Source: Rheinheimera sp. 1928-s | GTDB lineage: Bacteria > Pseudomonadota > Gammaproteobacteria > Enterobacterales > Alteromonadaceae | Direction: 5' to 3' | Assembly: GCF_029269265.1 (NCBI RefSeq) | Contig: NZ_JARIXP010000001.1 | Span: 1-56,342, forward strand | DNA length: 56,342 bases | In this document: in pieces, positions 28,252 through 38,400 of the stretch | Numbering within the stretch: position 1 is the first letter of the stretch | Layout of the letters: every line of letters begins with the position of its first letter | Made by a program: the position numbers and the translations under genes | The notes under the pieces: generated by a model | Database searches by the model: none | What the model was told of the DNA's origin: nothing | What the model saw: the letters and a program-made list of their open reading frames with translations, nothing else

Positions 28252-29319
28252 ATGGCAATCTCAGATCAGCTAATACTTTTGTTGAGTGGCTTGGGCGGCT
28301 TGCATGGCTTGCTGCTGGCGGCTTTTCTATTCTTTCGGCCGCCTGGTGCATGGAGCAACCGTTTTCTGGCCGGTGTCATTTTTATGTTGAGTATCAGGGT
28401 GTTGAAATCGGTGTTATTCCATTTCAACCCTGCGATAGGAAAACAAATCCTGCAATTGGGTTTGTCCGCCTGTTTTTTGATTGGGCCGCTGCTGTATTGT
28501 TATAGCCTGCATTTTATGGAGATTTTTCGTCGATCTTCGCTACATCGCCTGCATCTCATCATCCCGCTATTCATCGTTATACTTATTGGCGGATTGTATC
28601 CCTATCACTTGAATCCGCAGCTTTGGAATGGGCTATTTTATAGAATCATTAACTACAGCTGGCTGGCTTACACCCTGCTGTCAGTCTACGTGTTATGGCC
28701 GAAAATTGTCAGCCTCAAGCTAACAAACTGGCGTCAACACCCTGATCTGGTCATCGTGCTTGGTATTGTGTCTGGCAGCGGGCTGATTTGGTGTGCGTAT
28801 CATTTTGGCGCTTACACCTCTTATATTTCGGGCGCGTTAACCTTTAGTTTTTTGATCTGTGTCGGGGCGCTAACGGTATTTCTGCAGCTCCAGCAACAAA
28901 AAAACAAAGTGATAGGCCGCTACGCCAACAAAAAAATATCTGCTGTAGCTGCTGAACCTTTAATCTCTGAACTTGAGCAGTTTATGAGTGCAGAGCAGGT
29001 TTATTTAGATGCCAATCTGGTGATGCCCAGGTTAGCGAAAATGCTGGGTTGGCCCACACCTAAACTCTCGCAATTACTGAATGATAATCTTCATTTGTCA
29101 TTTAACGATTTTGTGAACGGTTACCGGATTGAACATGCAAAAACGTTGTTGCTTGGCGAAGCTGCGATGAAGATGGACGACCTGGCGGAAAGTTCTGGCT
29201 TTAACTCGCTCTCTACTTTCTACGCCGCATTTAAAAAACACACTCAGCTGACACCGGCAAAATATAAGGCCGCACTGTTGTCGGAAGCCTTGGATAATTC
29301 CGAAACTATAAATCCGTAA
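28252..29319 (+). CDS. Membrane-linked AraC-family transcriptional regulator
   Basis: The 355-residue protein has about seven hydrophobic helices in residues 5-225 and a C-terminal AraC/XylS double helix-turn-helix (about 255-350) with NDFVNGYRIEHAKTLL and SGFNSLSTFYAAFKKHTQLTPAKYK. It is probably an inner-membrane sensor that binds DNA directly. The frame is open upstream to a GTG at 28147, but the family's usual start (hydrophobic within a few residues) and the 13-bp repeats favour ATG 28252. It is upstream of, and in the same direction as, the secreted DJ-1-like gene, its likely target. Confidence 0.85.
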   Translation: MAISDQLILLLSGLGGLHGLLLAAFLFFRPPGAWSNRFLAGVIFMLSIRVLKSVLFHFNPAIGKQILQLGLSACFLIGPLLYCYSLHFMEIFRRSSLHRLHLIIPLFIVILIGGLYPYHLNPQLWNGLFYRIINYSWLAYTLLSVYVLWPKIVSLKLTNWRQHPDLVIVLGIVSGSGLIWCAYHFGAYTSYISGALTFSFLICVGALTVFLQLQQQKNKVIGRYANKKISAVAAEPLISELEQFMSAEQVYLDANLVMPRLAKMLGWPTPKLSQLLNDNLHLSFNDFVNGYRIEHAKTLLLGEAAMKMDDLAESSGFNSLSTFYAAFKKHTQLTPAKYKAALLSEALDNSETINP

Positions 29320-29405
29320 TCCGGAATCATCATTCGCGCTGGCTGCTCAGGTCTGTCAATCGTAGGGTTGCTCTTGGTTTTTTCCAACTGAAAACAGGAG
29401 CAACA

Positions 29406-30566
29406 ATGCGTCACTTATTTACCCCCATATTTGCACTTATCGTGGTTATTTTTATGCATCAACAGAGTTGGGCATCCGACATAACCAGCCAAAATCAGCC
29501 AGATGTCGCCGCTATTCAGCAGGTGTTGAAAAACTATATCGAAGGCACTTCGTATAGCAACAGGCCACAAATTGCCAAAGCCTTTCACCCCGCTGCAGAT
29601 TTGTTATTAGACAAGGAGGGCCAGGCTTTTAACAAAGTCCCGGTCACTGATTACCTTGGAATGTTTAATTCAGCCTATCAGGGAAAATTCAATGGACGTG
29701 TAGGTGAAATTTTGCAGATTGATGTCAGTGGAAATCTCGCCACCGCCAAGGTTGAGATCCTTATCCCCAGCCAGCAGGCCAGGTTTATTGATGTTTTTTT
29801 GTTGAAACAGATCGACAATCAATGGCAAATCATTACTAAAGCTGCGACAAAACAAGCATCAAGCCAGAACGGCGTACGAGTGTTGTTTATCCTTTCCAGT
29901 GCGCATTTTCATGGCAACTCTAAAATACCGGCAGGTGCCAGTTTTCCGGAAATCGTGAATGCTTATCACAGCTTTAAACAAGCCGGATACACAGTGGAAT
30001 TTGTCAGTCCAGAAGGCGGTGCTGTCCCCCTGGCTTACATTGATACGTCAAAGCCACTGTTTAAAGAACATTTGTACGATAGTGACTTGATGTTCGCGTT
30101 AGGACACACCAAAAAAGCCACACAGTTGCAGGCGAAGGATTATCGTGCTGTGCATTACGTTGGTGGAAGTAGTGCCATGTATGGCGTGGCCGATAATGCC
30201 GAGATATCCAAATTGGTGATGGATATTTATGAAGAGCACAATGGCATCATTTCAGCTGTCTGTCATGGCACAGCGGGTATAGTTCATCTGAAGACAAAAG
30301 ATGGTAAGTATCTGGTTGATGGCAAAAGAATTAGCGGTTCACCGGAAGATTACGAAATCAAGTCAGCCGACTATTTCAAGCAGTTTCCGTTCTTAATCAA
30401 ACAAACTGTGCTCGATCGCAATGGAACTTTTCATTTTGGCAAACGAGATGAAGCCTATATTGAAGTCGACGGCCGTATAGTTACAGGGCAAAACCATCAA
30501 TCGTCGGCACTAGTGGCTGAAGCTATTATCAAGCAACTTCAGGCAGAACAGGCGAGTGTTAAATAA
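29406..30566 (+). CDS. Secreted NTF2-like and DJ-1/PfpI fusion protein
   Basis: The 386-residue protein has a signal peptide ending near residue 23 (SWAS). Residues about 30-150 form an NTF2/SnoaL-like (lumazine-binding-type) domain with FHPAADLLLDKEG. Residues about 155-380 are a DJ-1/PfpI (Hsp31-like class I GATase) domain with nucleophile-elbow AVCHGTAG and an upstream acidic residue. DJ-1 relatives include chaperone, protease-like and glyoxalase activities, so the reaction cannot be fixed. It lies 86 bases after the AraC-type gene, with ribosome site AGGAG and a terminator downstream. Confidence 0.87.
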   Translation: MRHLFTPIFALIVVIFMHQQSWASDITSQNQPDVAAIQQVLKNYIEGTSYSNRPQIAKAFHPAADLLLDKEGQAFNKVPVTDYLGMFNSAYQGKFNGRVGEILQIDVSGNLATAKVEILIPSQQARFIDVFLLKQIDNQWQIITKAATKQASSQNGVRVLFILSSAHFHGNSKIPAGASFPEIVNAYHSFKQAGYTVEFVSPEGGAVPLAYIDTSKPLFKEHLYDSDLMFALGHTKKATQLQAKDYRAVHYVGGSSAMYGVADNAEISKLVMDIYEEHNGIISAVCHGTAGIVHLKTKDGKYLVDGKRISGSPEDYEIKSADYFKQFPFLIKQTVLDRNGTFHFGKRDEAYIEVDGRIVTGQNHQSSALVAEAIIKQLQAEQASVK

Positions 30567-30649
30567 TACGGTTTGCGTAAAATAAGCGTCATCTGTGATC
30601 ATGCGCCATACGAATGATGCGCACTAGGGTACATCCCTTGTGCCTTAAG

Positions 30650-30690
30650 CTCAGTACTCTGATGCAGATCAGAGCACTGAGTGTTATTTT
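30650..30690 (+). terminator. Intrinsic terminator after the DJ-1-like gene
   Basis: CTCAGT-A-CTCTGAT pairs with ATCAGAG-C-ACTGAG around a GCAG loop, and TGTTATTTT follows on the plus strand. It lies in the convergent gap between the DJ-1-like gene and gor. On the minus strand there is no T run, so it mainly serves the plus strand. Confidence 0.75.
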
Positions 30691-30696
30691 CCAGAG

Positions 30697-32049
30697 CTAG
30701 TTTTTAAGGGTAACGAACTCTTCGGCAGACGTCGGATGTATAGCCACACAGTTATCAAAGTCGGCTTTGGTGGCGCCCATTTTGATAGCTACACCAAAAC
30801 CCTGCAGCATTTCGTCAGCACCAAAACCTATCACATGCAAACCTACTACTTTTTCGGTAGGGCCAGCACACACCAGTTTCATTCGGGTTAACTGCCGATG
30901 TTGGGTTAAAGCCGTGTACATAGCAGCAAATTCACTGCGATACACTTTCACCTCGTCATCACCAAACTGCTGACGGGCTTCGTCTTCAGTTAAACCTATG
31001 GTGCCAATAGGAGGGTGCGAAAACACCACTGTCGGCACTGTGCTGTAATCCAGCTTGCTGTCAGGTTTGTTATTAAATAACCGTTCTGACAAACGTCGTC
31101 CGGCCGCTACTGCGACCGGAGTTAACGCCAGACGCCCAGTGTTATCACCTACCGCATAAATGCCCGGGACATTAGTATTCTGATACTCGTCTGTAGGAAT
31201 GAAACCGTCATCGTCTAACTTCACACCGGCTTTTTCCAATTGCAGTTGATCGTTGGCTGGTTCACGGCCTATGGCCCAAATCAGACAATCTACAGTCAGG
31301 TTCTGGCCTGTCGATACCTGAACAGTTAAAGAGCCATCGATATTTTTACTGACAGAAGTGACTTCGGTATGGCTGTGCAACTTAGGACCATCTTTTGCCA
31401 TTAGCTCAACTAAGGTGTCAGACAATATAGGGTCGAAGTTGCGCAGAGGTTTATCTTTACGTACCAACAAATGCGTTTCACTGCCCAAGGCTTTCATCAC
31501 GCCGGCAATTTCTACCGCTATATAACCAGCACCTACTACAGCTACACGTTTTGGCTGGCTTTGTAAGGCAAAAAAGCCATCGCTGTCGATGCCAAACTCT
31601 GCGCCTGGTAAATCCGGGCGAACAGGACGGCCGCCAGTGGCTATGGTGATATGGTCAGCGCTATAGCGTTTGCCATCGACTTCAACAGTGTTTTTATCCA
31701 CAAAACGGGCAAAGCCCCGAATGACAGTGACGCCGTTTTTCGCCAGTACTCTGTCGTAAGAGCCATGAATGCGGGAGATATAAGCTTCGCGGCTTTCTAC
31801 TAATTTGGCCCAATTTAAAGCAGGCATTTCAACATCTAAGCCATAATCCGGCGCGTATTTAATGGCATCGGCTATTTGCCCGGCAAACCACATCGCCTTT
31901 TTAGGTACGCAACCTACATTCACGCAGGTGCCACCTAAAAATTTAGCTTCGATAATTGCGCATTTCTGGCCATGACTGGCCGCTCTATTGGCGCTGGCAA
32001 TACCGCCGCTGCCGCCACCTATGGCGATATAGTCAAAATGTTCAGTCAT
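30697..32049 (-). CDS. gor: Glutathione-disulfide reductase
   Basis: The 450-residue cytoplasmic flavoprotein reduces oxidised glutathione with NADPH. An FAD-binding GGGSGG lies near residues 11-16, the redox pair is C42/C47 in [13 protein letters not shown], and an NADPH-binding GAGYIAVE lies near 175. The C-terminal [12 protein letters not shown] carries the catalytic His-Glu pair. Length and motifs match E. coli Gor. It stands alone as a single gene. Confidence 0.95.
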   Translation of the reverse strand: MTEHFDYIAIGGGSGGIASANRAASHGQKCAIIEAKFLGGTCVNVGCVPKKAMWFAGQIADAIKYAPDYGLDVEMPALNWAKLVESREAYISRIHGSYDRVLAKNGVTVIRGFARFVDKNTVEVDGKRYSADHITIATGGRPVRPDLPGAEFGIDSDGFFALQSQPKRVAVVGAGYIAVEIAGVMKALGSETHLLVRKDKPLRNFDPILSDTLVELMAKDGPKLHSHTEVTSVSKNIDGSLTVQVSTGQNLTVDCLIWAIGREPANDQLQLEKAGVKLDDDGFIPTDEYQNTNVPGIYAVGDNTGRLALTPVAVAAGRRLSERLFNNKPDSKLDYSTVPTVVFSHPPIGTIGLTEDEARQQFGDDEVKVYRSEFAAMYTALTQHRQLTRMKLVCAGPTEKVVGLHVIGFGADEMLQGFGVAIKMGATKADFDNCVAIHPTSAEEFVTLKN

Positions 32050-32128
32050 TGCAGGCTCTTTTTGCTGTTGTTGTAGTTAGTTGTTATATGGGGTCGGCAG
32101 GCTGAACTCAAGGGGGATAGATGAATGG

Positions 32129-33325
32129 CTACTCATCTGAGACGATTTCAGCCACTGATGGCCAGCGGAGGCTGACACAGGTTCCTTGCGAGGGGGTGCT
32201 GTGGATCCGCACTTCGCCCTGGTGCCACTGAGCGACTTTATTGACAATATACAAACCTAAACCAAAACCTGAGCTGTTGCCACCCCGACGAAACAGCCGC
32301 ATCAATACATCAGGATGTTCTTCAAGGCCAGGGCCATCATCAGTCACTGTCAGTTGATAATATGATTCCGTTTGTTCAAACCTGACCTGAATACTGCCTT
32401 TGGCATAACGAATTGCATTTGCCAGTAAATTTTGTCCGGCCAACAGCAGAGCTGAATAATGAAAATGAGCGATAGTCGGCTGGGACTGAAAGCTCAGTTC
32501 AAAGGCATGCTGATAAATGTCAAATCGTGAAGCCAGGTCTGCCATAAAGTCTGCAGTCTTGTGACAAGGCAATGGATTCTGATGTCGAAAGTAATCCAGT
32601 TTGGAAAAATCCAGATAGTTGCTGACCAGCGCATCAATTTCTTCAATATCATCCAGCAGGCGTTGCTGATAGCGGCTTTCCAGCTGCTGCGCAGCAAGGC
32701 TTAAAGTAAACTTCATCCGTGCTAATGGTGTGCGGGTTTCGTGGGCTATGGTGCGCGACATATCTTGATTAATCGCCATCATCTGGCTGATCTGGCTGGC
32801 CATTTGTTCCATGCTTTGTGCCAGCGGGTACAAACTGGAGCCCTGATGGATCTGGCTCTGGACAGGGGCCGGTGAGGCGGCAAATTGTTGGGTTAATAAG
32901 GTCAGGCGTCTGATATCCCGAAATACCGGCCATAACAAAGCTAAAAACAGCAGCGCCAGAGCGCCGTAGAGTAAGTAGGGCAAGCTACTGTTGGCTGCAG
33001 AAAGTGTCGGTAGTGGACCCAACTGATCCAGCATAGTAGGTTGCAGGCTTTGCCGGTAATACAAGCTTTGGCCATCAGGTAAATCTACCGCGACAATTTG
33101 CTGTTGCCGCAGCAGTGCGCTGAGTTCAGGCGGGAAATACAAGCTGGATGCAGGGACCTGCTGAATGATCTGGCCTTGTTGCTGTAGCTTAAACAGTGAT
33201 TCAGCATCCAGCTGATAGTTCCAGTGTTCTTGTTGGGTTAACTGAACAATACTGCCAAGTGCCCACAACAAAGCTGCGCAGGACAACAGCAACAACAGAT
33301 AAAAGCGCACAAACTGCTTTTTCAT
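32129..33325 (-). CDS. Sensor histidine kinase
   Basis: The 398-residue protein has two membrane segments (about 8-28 and 120-140) enclosing a periplasmic sensor domain of about 90 residues. The kinase core has the H-box IAHETRTPLARMKF (phospho-acceptor H195), N-box NLLANAIRYAKG, G1 box DDGPGL and G2 box GFGLGLYI. Its start overlaps the response-regulator stop (ATGA). The signal is unknown; the upstream mipA and DUF3019 genes suggest envelope stress or antimicrobial cues. Confidence 0.93.
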   Translation of the reverse strand: MKKQFVRFYLLLLLSCAALLWALGSIVQLTQQEHWNYQLDAESLFKLQQQGQIIQQVPASSLYFPPELSALLRQQQIVAVDLPDGQSLYYRQSLQPTMLDQLGPLPTLSAANSSLPYLLYGALALLFLALLWPVFRDIRRLTLLTQQFAASPAPVQSQIHQGSSLYPLAQSMEQMASQISQMMAINQDMSRTIAHETRTPLARMKFTLSLAAQQLESRYQQRLLDDIEEIDALVSNYLDFSKLDYFRHQNPLPCHKTADFMADLASRFDIYQHAFELSFQSQPTIAHFHYSALLLAGQNLLANAIRYAKGSIQVRFEQTESYYQLTVTDDGPGLEEHPDVLMRLFRRGGNSSGFGLGLYIVNKVAQWHQGEVRIHSTPSQGTCVSLRWPSVAEIVSDE

Positions 33326-34023
33326 TCCTGTTGTCCGGCAGGTAAATAATTAAACAGATAGCCCTGACCCCGCACTGTCACTATAGATAAGCCCTGAACA
33401 TCTAATTGCTCCAAATGCTTACGAAGTCGGCTGATCCTGACATCAATAGCCCGATCCAGGCCATCGTATTCGCGGCCGACCAAATGCTGAAACAACAGTT
33501 CACGGCTGATGATTTGTCCTGGCCGGGCGATAAAAAAGCATAAAATATCGAATTCAAGGCCTGTCAGCTGCAATGGTTTTCCTGCCAGCAAAGCCCGGTT
33601 CAAACTAAAATCAATCACCAGATCATACAGCGCCAGCTGACTGTGAGGCTGCAGCTGGCTTTGTCTGGCTCGCAGGCAACTGCGGATCTTGGCCAGCAAT
33701 AAACTGGGGTCTATAGGTTTGCACAAATAATCTGCTGCGCCAGCTTCCAGGCCACAAATTTGATCTTCTGCACTACTCAAGGCAGTCAGAAATAACACAG
33801 GGCAAGACCAGCGTTGCTGCAACTGCGGCAGCAAGTTCAGGCCGTTACCATCAGGCAGCATAATGTCACAGAGTATTAGATCATAATCGCCTGTGTCAGT
33901 TAATGTGCTGCTGGCATCAGCCACATGAGAGATTTGGATCTGCTGAGCACGCAGGTATTCGCAAATCCCCAAAGCCAGGCCAGGGTCATCTTCAATCAAT
34001 AAAATCCGGCTATGCTGATGCAT
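33322..34023 (-). CDS. OmpR/PhoB-family response regulator
   Basis: The 233-residue protein has a receiver domain with acidic E11/D12, phospho-acceptor D53 (CDIMLPDG) and K102 (CKPID). A C-terminal winged helix follows, with VGREYDGLDRAIDVRISRLRK and VRGQGYLF. The ATG at 34023 shares its A with the stop of the DUF3019 gene (TGATG), which decides the start; the frame is open further upstream but that stretch lies inside the previous gene. Confidence 0.94.
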   Translation of the reverse strand: MHQHSRILLIEDDPGLALGICEYLRAQQIQISHVADASSTLTDTGDYDLILCDIMLPDGNGLNLLPQLQQRWSCPVLFLTALSSAEDQICGLEAGAADYLCKPIDPSLLLAKIRSCLRARQSQLQPHSQLALYDLVIDFSLNRALLAGKPLQLTGLEFDILCFFIARPGQIISRELLFQHLVGREYDGLDRAIDVRISRLRKHLEQLDVQGLSIVTVRGQGYLFNYLPAGQQE

Positions 34024-34418
34024 CAGAGCATATTCCACAGATAACCACGTTTGTGTCTTTTGTGTGCACCCTGAAACTGCACCAGCTGTAATGTGGTGCT
34101 GGCTATCACTTCTCCTTGTGGGGTTTTCAGCCATAGTGGCAAATTGCGGCCTGTATGAACGTCAAGGATAAAAGCTGTGGTTTGAGTGGGAAGGTGCCAT
34201 TGGCAACTGAGCTGAGTTGTATCCTGATGCAAACACACTAATTGATGCTCTCCACCTGTCACCAGCAGTCTGGCTTTGATCTGACATTGAGGTTGCTGTT
34301 CAGTCACAACGCAGGTCTGAGGTATTAATTTCAGTTGCAGTTCGGCTGGTGCTGCTTCTGCAACACAAACAAGAACCACACTGAACAGCTGAATCACAGC
34401 ACTGCACCTAACCATCAT
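34023..34418 (-). CDS. Periplasmic DUF3019-type protein
   Basis: The 131-residue protein has a signal peptide ending near residue 23 (AEAAP) and four later cysteines (TC...QC...VC...SC) that could form two disulfides. The pattern QTCVVTEQQPQCQIKARL fits the DUF3019 family, known mainly beside OmpR-type two-component genes and MipA-like genes in Shewanella-type bacteria. Function unknown; a periplasmic ligand or sensor accessory for the kinase is an inference. It is coupled on both sides by TGATG overlaps. Confidence 0.8.
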   Translation of the reverse strand: MMVRCSAVIQLFSVVLVCVAEAAPAELQLKLIPQTCVVTEQQPQCQIKARLLVTGGEHQLVCLHQDTTQLSCQWHLPTQTTAFILDVHTGRNLPLWLKTPQGEVIASTTLQLVQFQGAHKRHKRGYLWNML

Positions 34419-35257
34419 CAGAAGCTGTATCTCACTCCGATAAACCTGCTGTAATAGTGGTCAGATCGCAGCAAAGGACTACGTAATAAATCCCGATCCA
34501 ACTGATTCTTTTGCCAAAACGCCTGTACTGCCCATTGTGGATCCAATTGGTAGCTCAGTGTCAGACCATAAAAGTAGTTCAATCCGCCTGATAACTCGAA
34601 CCAGCTAGGGTTATTTCCGAGTTCGTGCAGCCGAAGGTTGTAATAATAGTTGGTGATTTTTTTGCTTTTGTAGAGAGCGCCAAAATGCCAGCGGAATTGC
34701 CATTGTTGCCAGTTGTAACTCTTGCGAAAACTCAGATGCTGCTCTTGTCCATGATGCACACCACTAATATCTGTCAGTGAGGACAACCTGATCTCGGCTA
34801 TATCAGTTAGCCAGGTCATACTTAAGCCTGCCATATAAGATAAATGGCGTTCAATATCCTGATAAGTGGGTTGTTGCTCAGGGTCTGAACCATCACCAGA
34901 CTGATAGCCGCCATCCATGCCCAAAGCATCCCACCAGCCAAACTGGTTGATACCATCGAGCTCAAAGAAAAAACCATCGTCATTGAGTGAGCCGGTCAGA
35001 TCCAGATACCAGTGTTGTTCTTCAAATAAGGTATAGCCAATGAAACTGTTTTCGATAAAAAAACGTTCACCATAATAGCTAACAGCAGGCAAAACTGAGC
35101 CCTGTAAATCGTCGCGGTTTGACAGGGGGGTCGTCACTTTTCCCGCACCAACAGATAAAGCAAAGTTCCATTCACCCGCTTCAGTTTGTGTGGTGTCTGC
35201 CAGTAACTTACTGCTGTATAGCGCCATGACTAAAACAAAAGTCAAAAAGAGTTTCAT
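34418..35257 (-). CDS. MipA/OmpV-family outer-membrane protein
   Basis: The 279-residue protein has a signal peptide ending near residue 20 (KLLAD). It has alternating beta-strand sequence ending in a C-terminal F (VRYSF), the outer-membrane insertion signal. The N-terminal part GAGKVTTPLSNRDDLQGSVLPAVSYYGERFFIEN is typical of MipA/OmpV. Family members are linked to murein synthesis scaffolds or to envelope defence. The ATG at 35257 gives a proper signal peptide; an earlier TTG is less likely. It is the first gene of the four-gene operon. Confidence 0.9.
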   Translation of the reverse strand: MKLFLTFVLVMALYSSKLLADTTQTEAGEWNFALSVGAGKVTTPLSNRDDLQGSVLPAVSYYGERFFIENSFIGYTLFEEQHWYLDLTGSLNDDGFFFELDGINQFGWWDALGMDGGYQSGDGSDPEQQPTYQDIERHLSYMAGLSMTWLTDIAEIRLSSLTDISGVHHGQEQHLSFRKSYNWQQWQFRWHFGALYKSKKITNYYYNLRLHELGNNPSWFELSGGLNYFYGLTLSYQLDPQWAVQAFWQKNQLDRDLLRSPLLRSDHYYSRFIGVRYSF

Positions 35258-35333
35258 CAAAATCCAAAGGGTTAACAACCTGCGGCTCTTACTTTAGCAA
35301 GACTGAATACTGAAATCTGCAGTTTTATGACAA

Positions 35334-35350
35334 TGATACAAACTGATACA
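35334..35350 (-). promoter_or_regulatory. Candidate OmpR-type response-regulator site
   Basis: TGATACA occurs at 35334-35340 and again at 35344-35350, a direct repeat with the 10-base period used by OmpR/PhoB-family dimers. It lies about 80 bases upstream of the mipA start and about 100 bases upstream of the divergent protease gene, so it could serve either one. Autoregulation is the simplest guess. Confidence 0.45.
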
Positions 35351-35449
35351 TGAAATGCTTCGCGCATAGGACAACTTGAATGATTAGATAAATTCAGCGA
35401 CGGAAAAATAACCAGTCGCGTCGATAATAATCACAAGTTGGAGAGTCCA

Positions 35450-38400
35450 GTGAAGTTAAAATCCATAGCTTATGCCGTTGCAGCCGCCTTTGGTGGTATT
35501 GCAATTGCCCATGCTGCAACCAGTCATTTGCCCGCATCCTCAGCAAGTAAGACGGATGCAAATACCCTAAAACCCGTCGCTATTTCAGCCGAACAAATCA
35601 AAAAACAGCAAAATAGCAGAAGCATCAAAAACAACAGATTTGTGAATGACGGTTTAAACCTTGCGTTGCAGCCAAAAAAAGTTAACTTTGTGCGCGAAGA
35701 TGGTCTCAAAGGAGAGCAAGTCTACATCGTCAGGTTACGACACAGTGCAGTAAGCCAATACAACGGCAGTATTGCCGGACTTGCCGCTACCAAGCTGGAA
35801 AAAGCGGATACAGCACAGCGTTTATTCGCGAAAGGTCAGCCCGCTACTGCTGCGGTGAAAGACTATCGGGAGTTTTTACTGGATCAGCAGCAAGTTGCAT
35901 TAAAAGATATCAGTCAGTTGCTTGGTGCTAAAAAAGCCCGTATGCAATTTGTGAATGCTATCAACGGCTTTAGTTTAAGTCTGACGCAGGACGAAGCCGA
36001 ACAAGTCGCTGCTTTGCCCGGCGTGGTCAGTGTACAGCGCTCAAAAATGTATCAGCTGCATACCGATGAAGGCCCGCAACGTATCAGTGCTGACAAAGTC
36101 TGGACTGGGCAAACCAGTGTAGATTTACCACTGAAAGGTGAAGGTACCATTGTTGGTATTATTGATACTGGTGTAAACAGTGATCACCCTTCGTTTGCCG
36201 ACATAGGTGGCGATGGCTACAACCATGTTAACCCATTGGGCGCTGGTAACTATGTAGGAGACTGTGCGCTTGAAGAGTTCGAGAGCAGATGTAACGACAA
36301 ACTGATTGGTATTCGCAGCTACTCTGTGATTACCGACACGTACGATGGTTTGTACCCTGCAGTGGGTGAAGACGTTTCAGGTCATGGTTCACATACGGCA
36401 TCTACAGCCGCTGGTAACGTGCTGAGAGACGTCGATTATTCAGTCGCTGAACTCAGCCCTGCCAGCGAAGGTAAAGTGATCAAAGAAGATTTATTCCCTG
36501 AGATCTCAGGTGTGGCACCTCATGCCAATATCATTTCTTATCAGGTCTGTTACCCGTTAGAAGGTTGCCCGGGTGAGGCCTTAGTCGCTGCTATTGAAGA
36601 CGCCGTAATTGATGGTGTGGACGCGATTAACTTTTCTATTGGTAATGTGATGAACGTTACTTCACCTTGGGAAGACGCCATTGAGCTGGCCTTTTTAGGT
36701 GCACATCAGGCCGGTATAGCCGTTGCGGCTTCAGCAGGTAATGCGGGTAGCAATGATGGTCAGGAAATTGGAACTTACATTGACCACGTCTCCCCTTGGT
36801 TATTAAACGTTGCCGCTTCGACCACTGGCCGCAGTATTGTGGTGGACACCAAAGCGCAGGGCTTTACCGGTGGTGACAGTCTGCCGCAAGAAGCTATAGC
36901 TGGTGGTGGTATCAATGAACAGGCTCTGACAGGTGTAGTGGTGCAGGCCGCTAATTTTGGTAATGAGCTGTGCACAGAACCTTTTGCTGCTGGCACTTTT
37001 GATAATTTAACCAATGCAGATGGCGAACCTTACCTGGATGCCGAAGGTAATCCAGCCAATATTATCGTTGCTTGTATGCGTGGCGAAAATGGCAGGGTGG
37101 AGAAATCTGCTCATGTTGCAGCAGGTGGTGCTGAAGGTTTTATTCTTTATAACGCCACAGATTGGGGGGCTGATGCGACTATCGCTTACACCGATAGTTA
37201 CGCTGTGCCTGGAATTCATCTGTCTTATGGTCAGTGGTGGAATCAACTTCAACCTTGGTTAAGCTCACAAAGCAGCACTGGCCACCAGTTGACCCTGACA
37301 GTGACAGAAATCGACCGTCGACAAAACGATGCTGAAGCCGACAAACTGGCTGATTTTTCGTCTCGCGGCCCTGGTATTGCTAACCCTGAACATTTAGTGC
37401 CTTCGGTGACTGCGCCTGGTGTGGATATCTATGCCGCCATTAACGACGAAAGTCCTTTTGCTGAGCGTTTGGGGTTAAGCCCAGTGACGGGTGAGTTTGG
37501 TGTGTACAGCGGCACTTCTATGGCGTCTCCTCATGTTGCCGGCGCTTTGGCTTTGTTAACCCAGGCGCATCCAGACTGGACAGTGGCGCAAAAGCAATCA
37601 GCTTTGCAGTTAACAGCCGAACCTGTAGTGACTTATGCAGTTAATGCTGGTACAGAGTGGGAGCAAGATATTAAAGCCGAAATTTATCGTGCCGGTACTG
37701 GCCGCATTAATGTGGCCGCGGCCATAGATGCGGGCCTGCTGATGGATGAAAGTTATAACAATATGTTGGAGGCAAACCCAGCCAATGGTGGACTGGTACA
37801 CAAACTGAACTTGCCACAAATGGTGAACTTCAGCTGCAAACCGACCTGTAGCTGGGTCCGTACTTTTACCGCCACTAAAGATGGTAGCTGGACAGTTTCT
37901 GCTGATGAAATTACTAACTGGTCTCCGTCTTATCAGGAACGTTATGTACAACAGGGCGCTAAGCTGGAAATTGTGCCGAATAAATTCAGCTTAAAAGCAG
38001 GTGAAACTCAAACTGTGATGGTGCGGGCTTCTATTATGAATTCTCAAGATGTGTTGGGAAATTCAGAAGTCGAGTTGCAGTCTCATCTGATGTTTAAAGA
38101 AGACAATAACAATGCGCCTGACATGCGTTTGCCAGTGGTCTTCAAATACGACAACGCTGGCCTGCCTGAACGTTTGTCTGTCATTGCCCACAGAAATGAA
38201 AGCAGTTATGTTGCTAAACAGGTGCCGGTACCAGCCATGACACAAGCTGTAACCCGCACTTATCAGCCGGTCAAAGCGGAACGTCATAGCGTTACCTTAG
38301 CAAAAGATGATGATTTCACCTTCCCATGGCCACTGCAGGACGGCGATTTGCCTGAAAATCGTCTGGATGAGGCAGCCCATAGTTTCTGGATTGATGTGCC

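Noticed and set aside
28089-28505. 138-codon open frame overlapping the AraC-type gene
   Set aside because: It is in another frame of a gene with clear TM and HTH features, and has no recognisable domain.
527-32101. Shared string GGTCGGCAGG at 527-536 and 32092-32101
   Set aside because: Only ten bases match exactly, the flanks do not align well, and no palindrome is shared; chance is likely.
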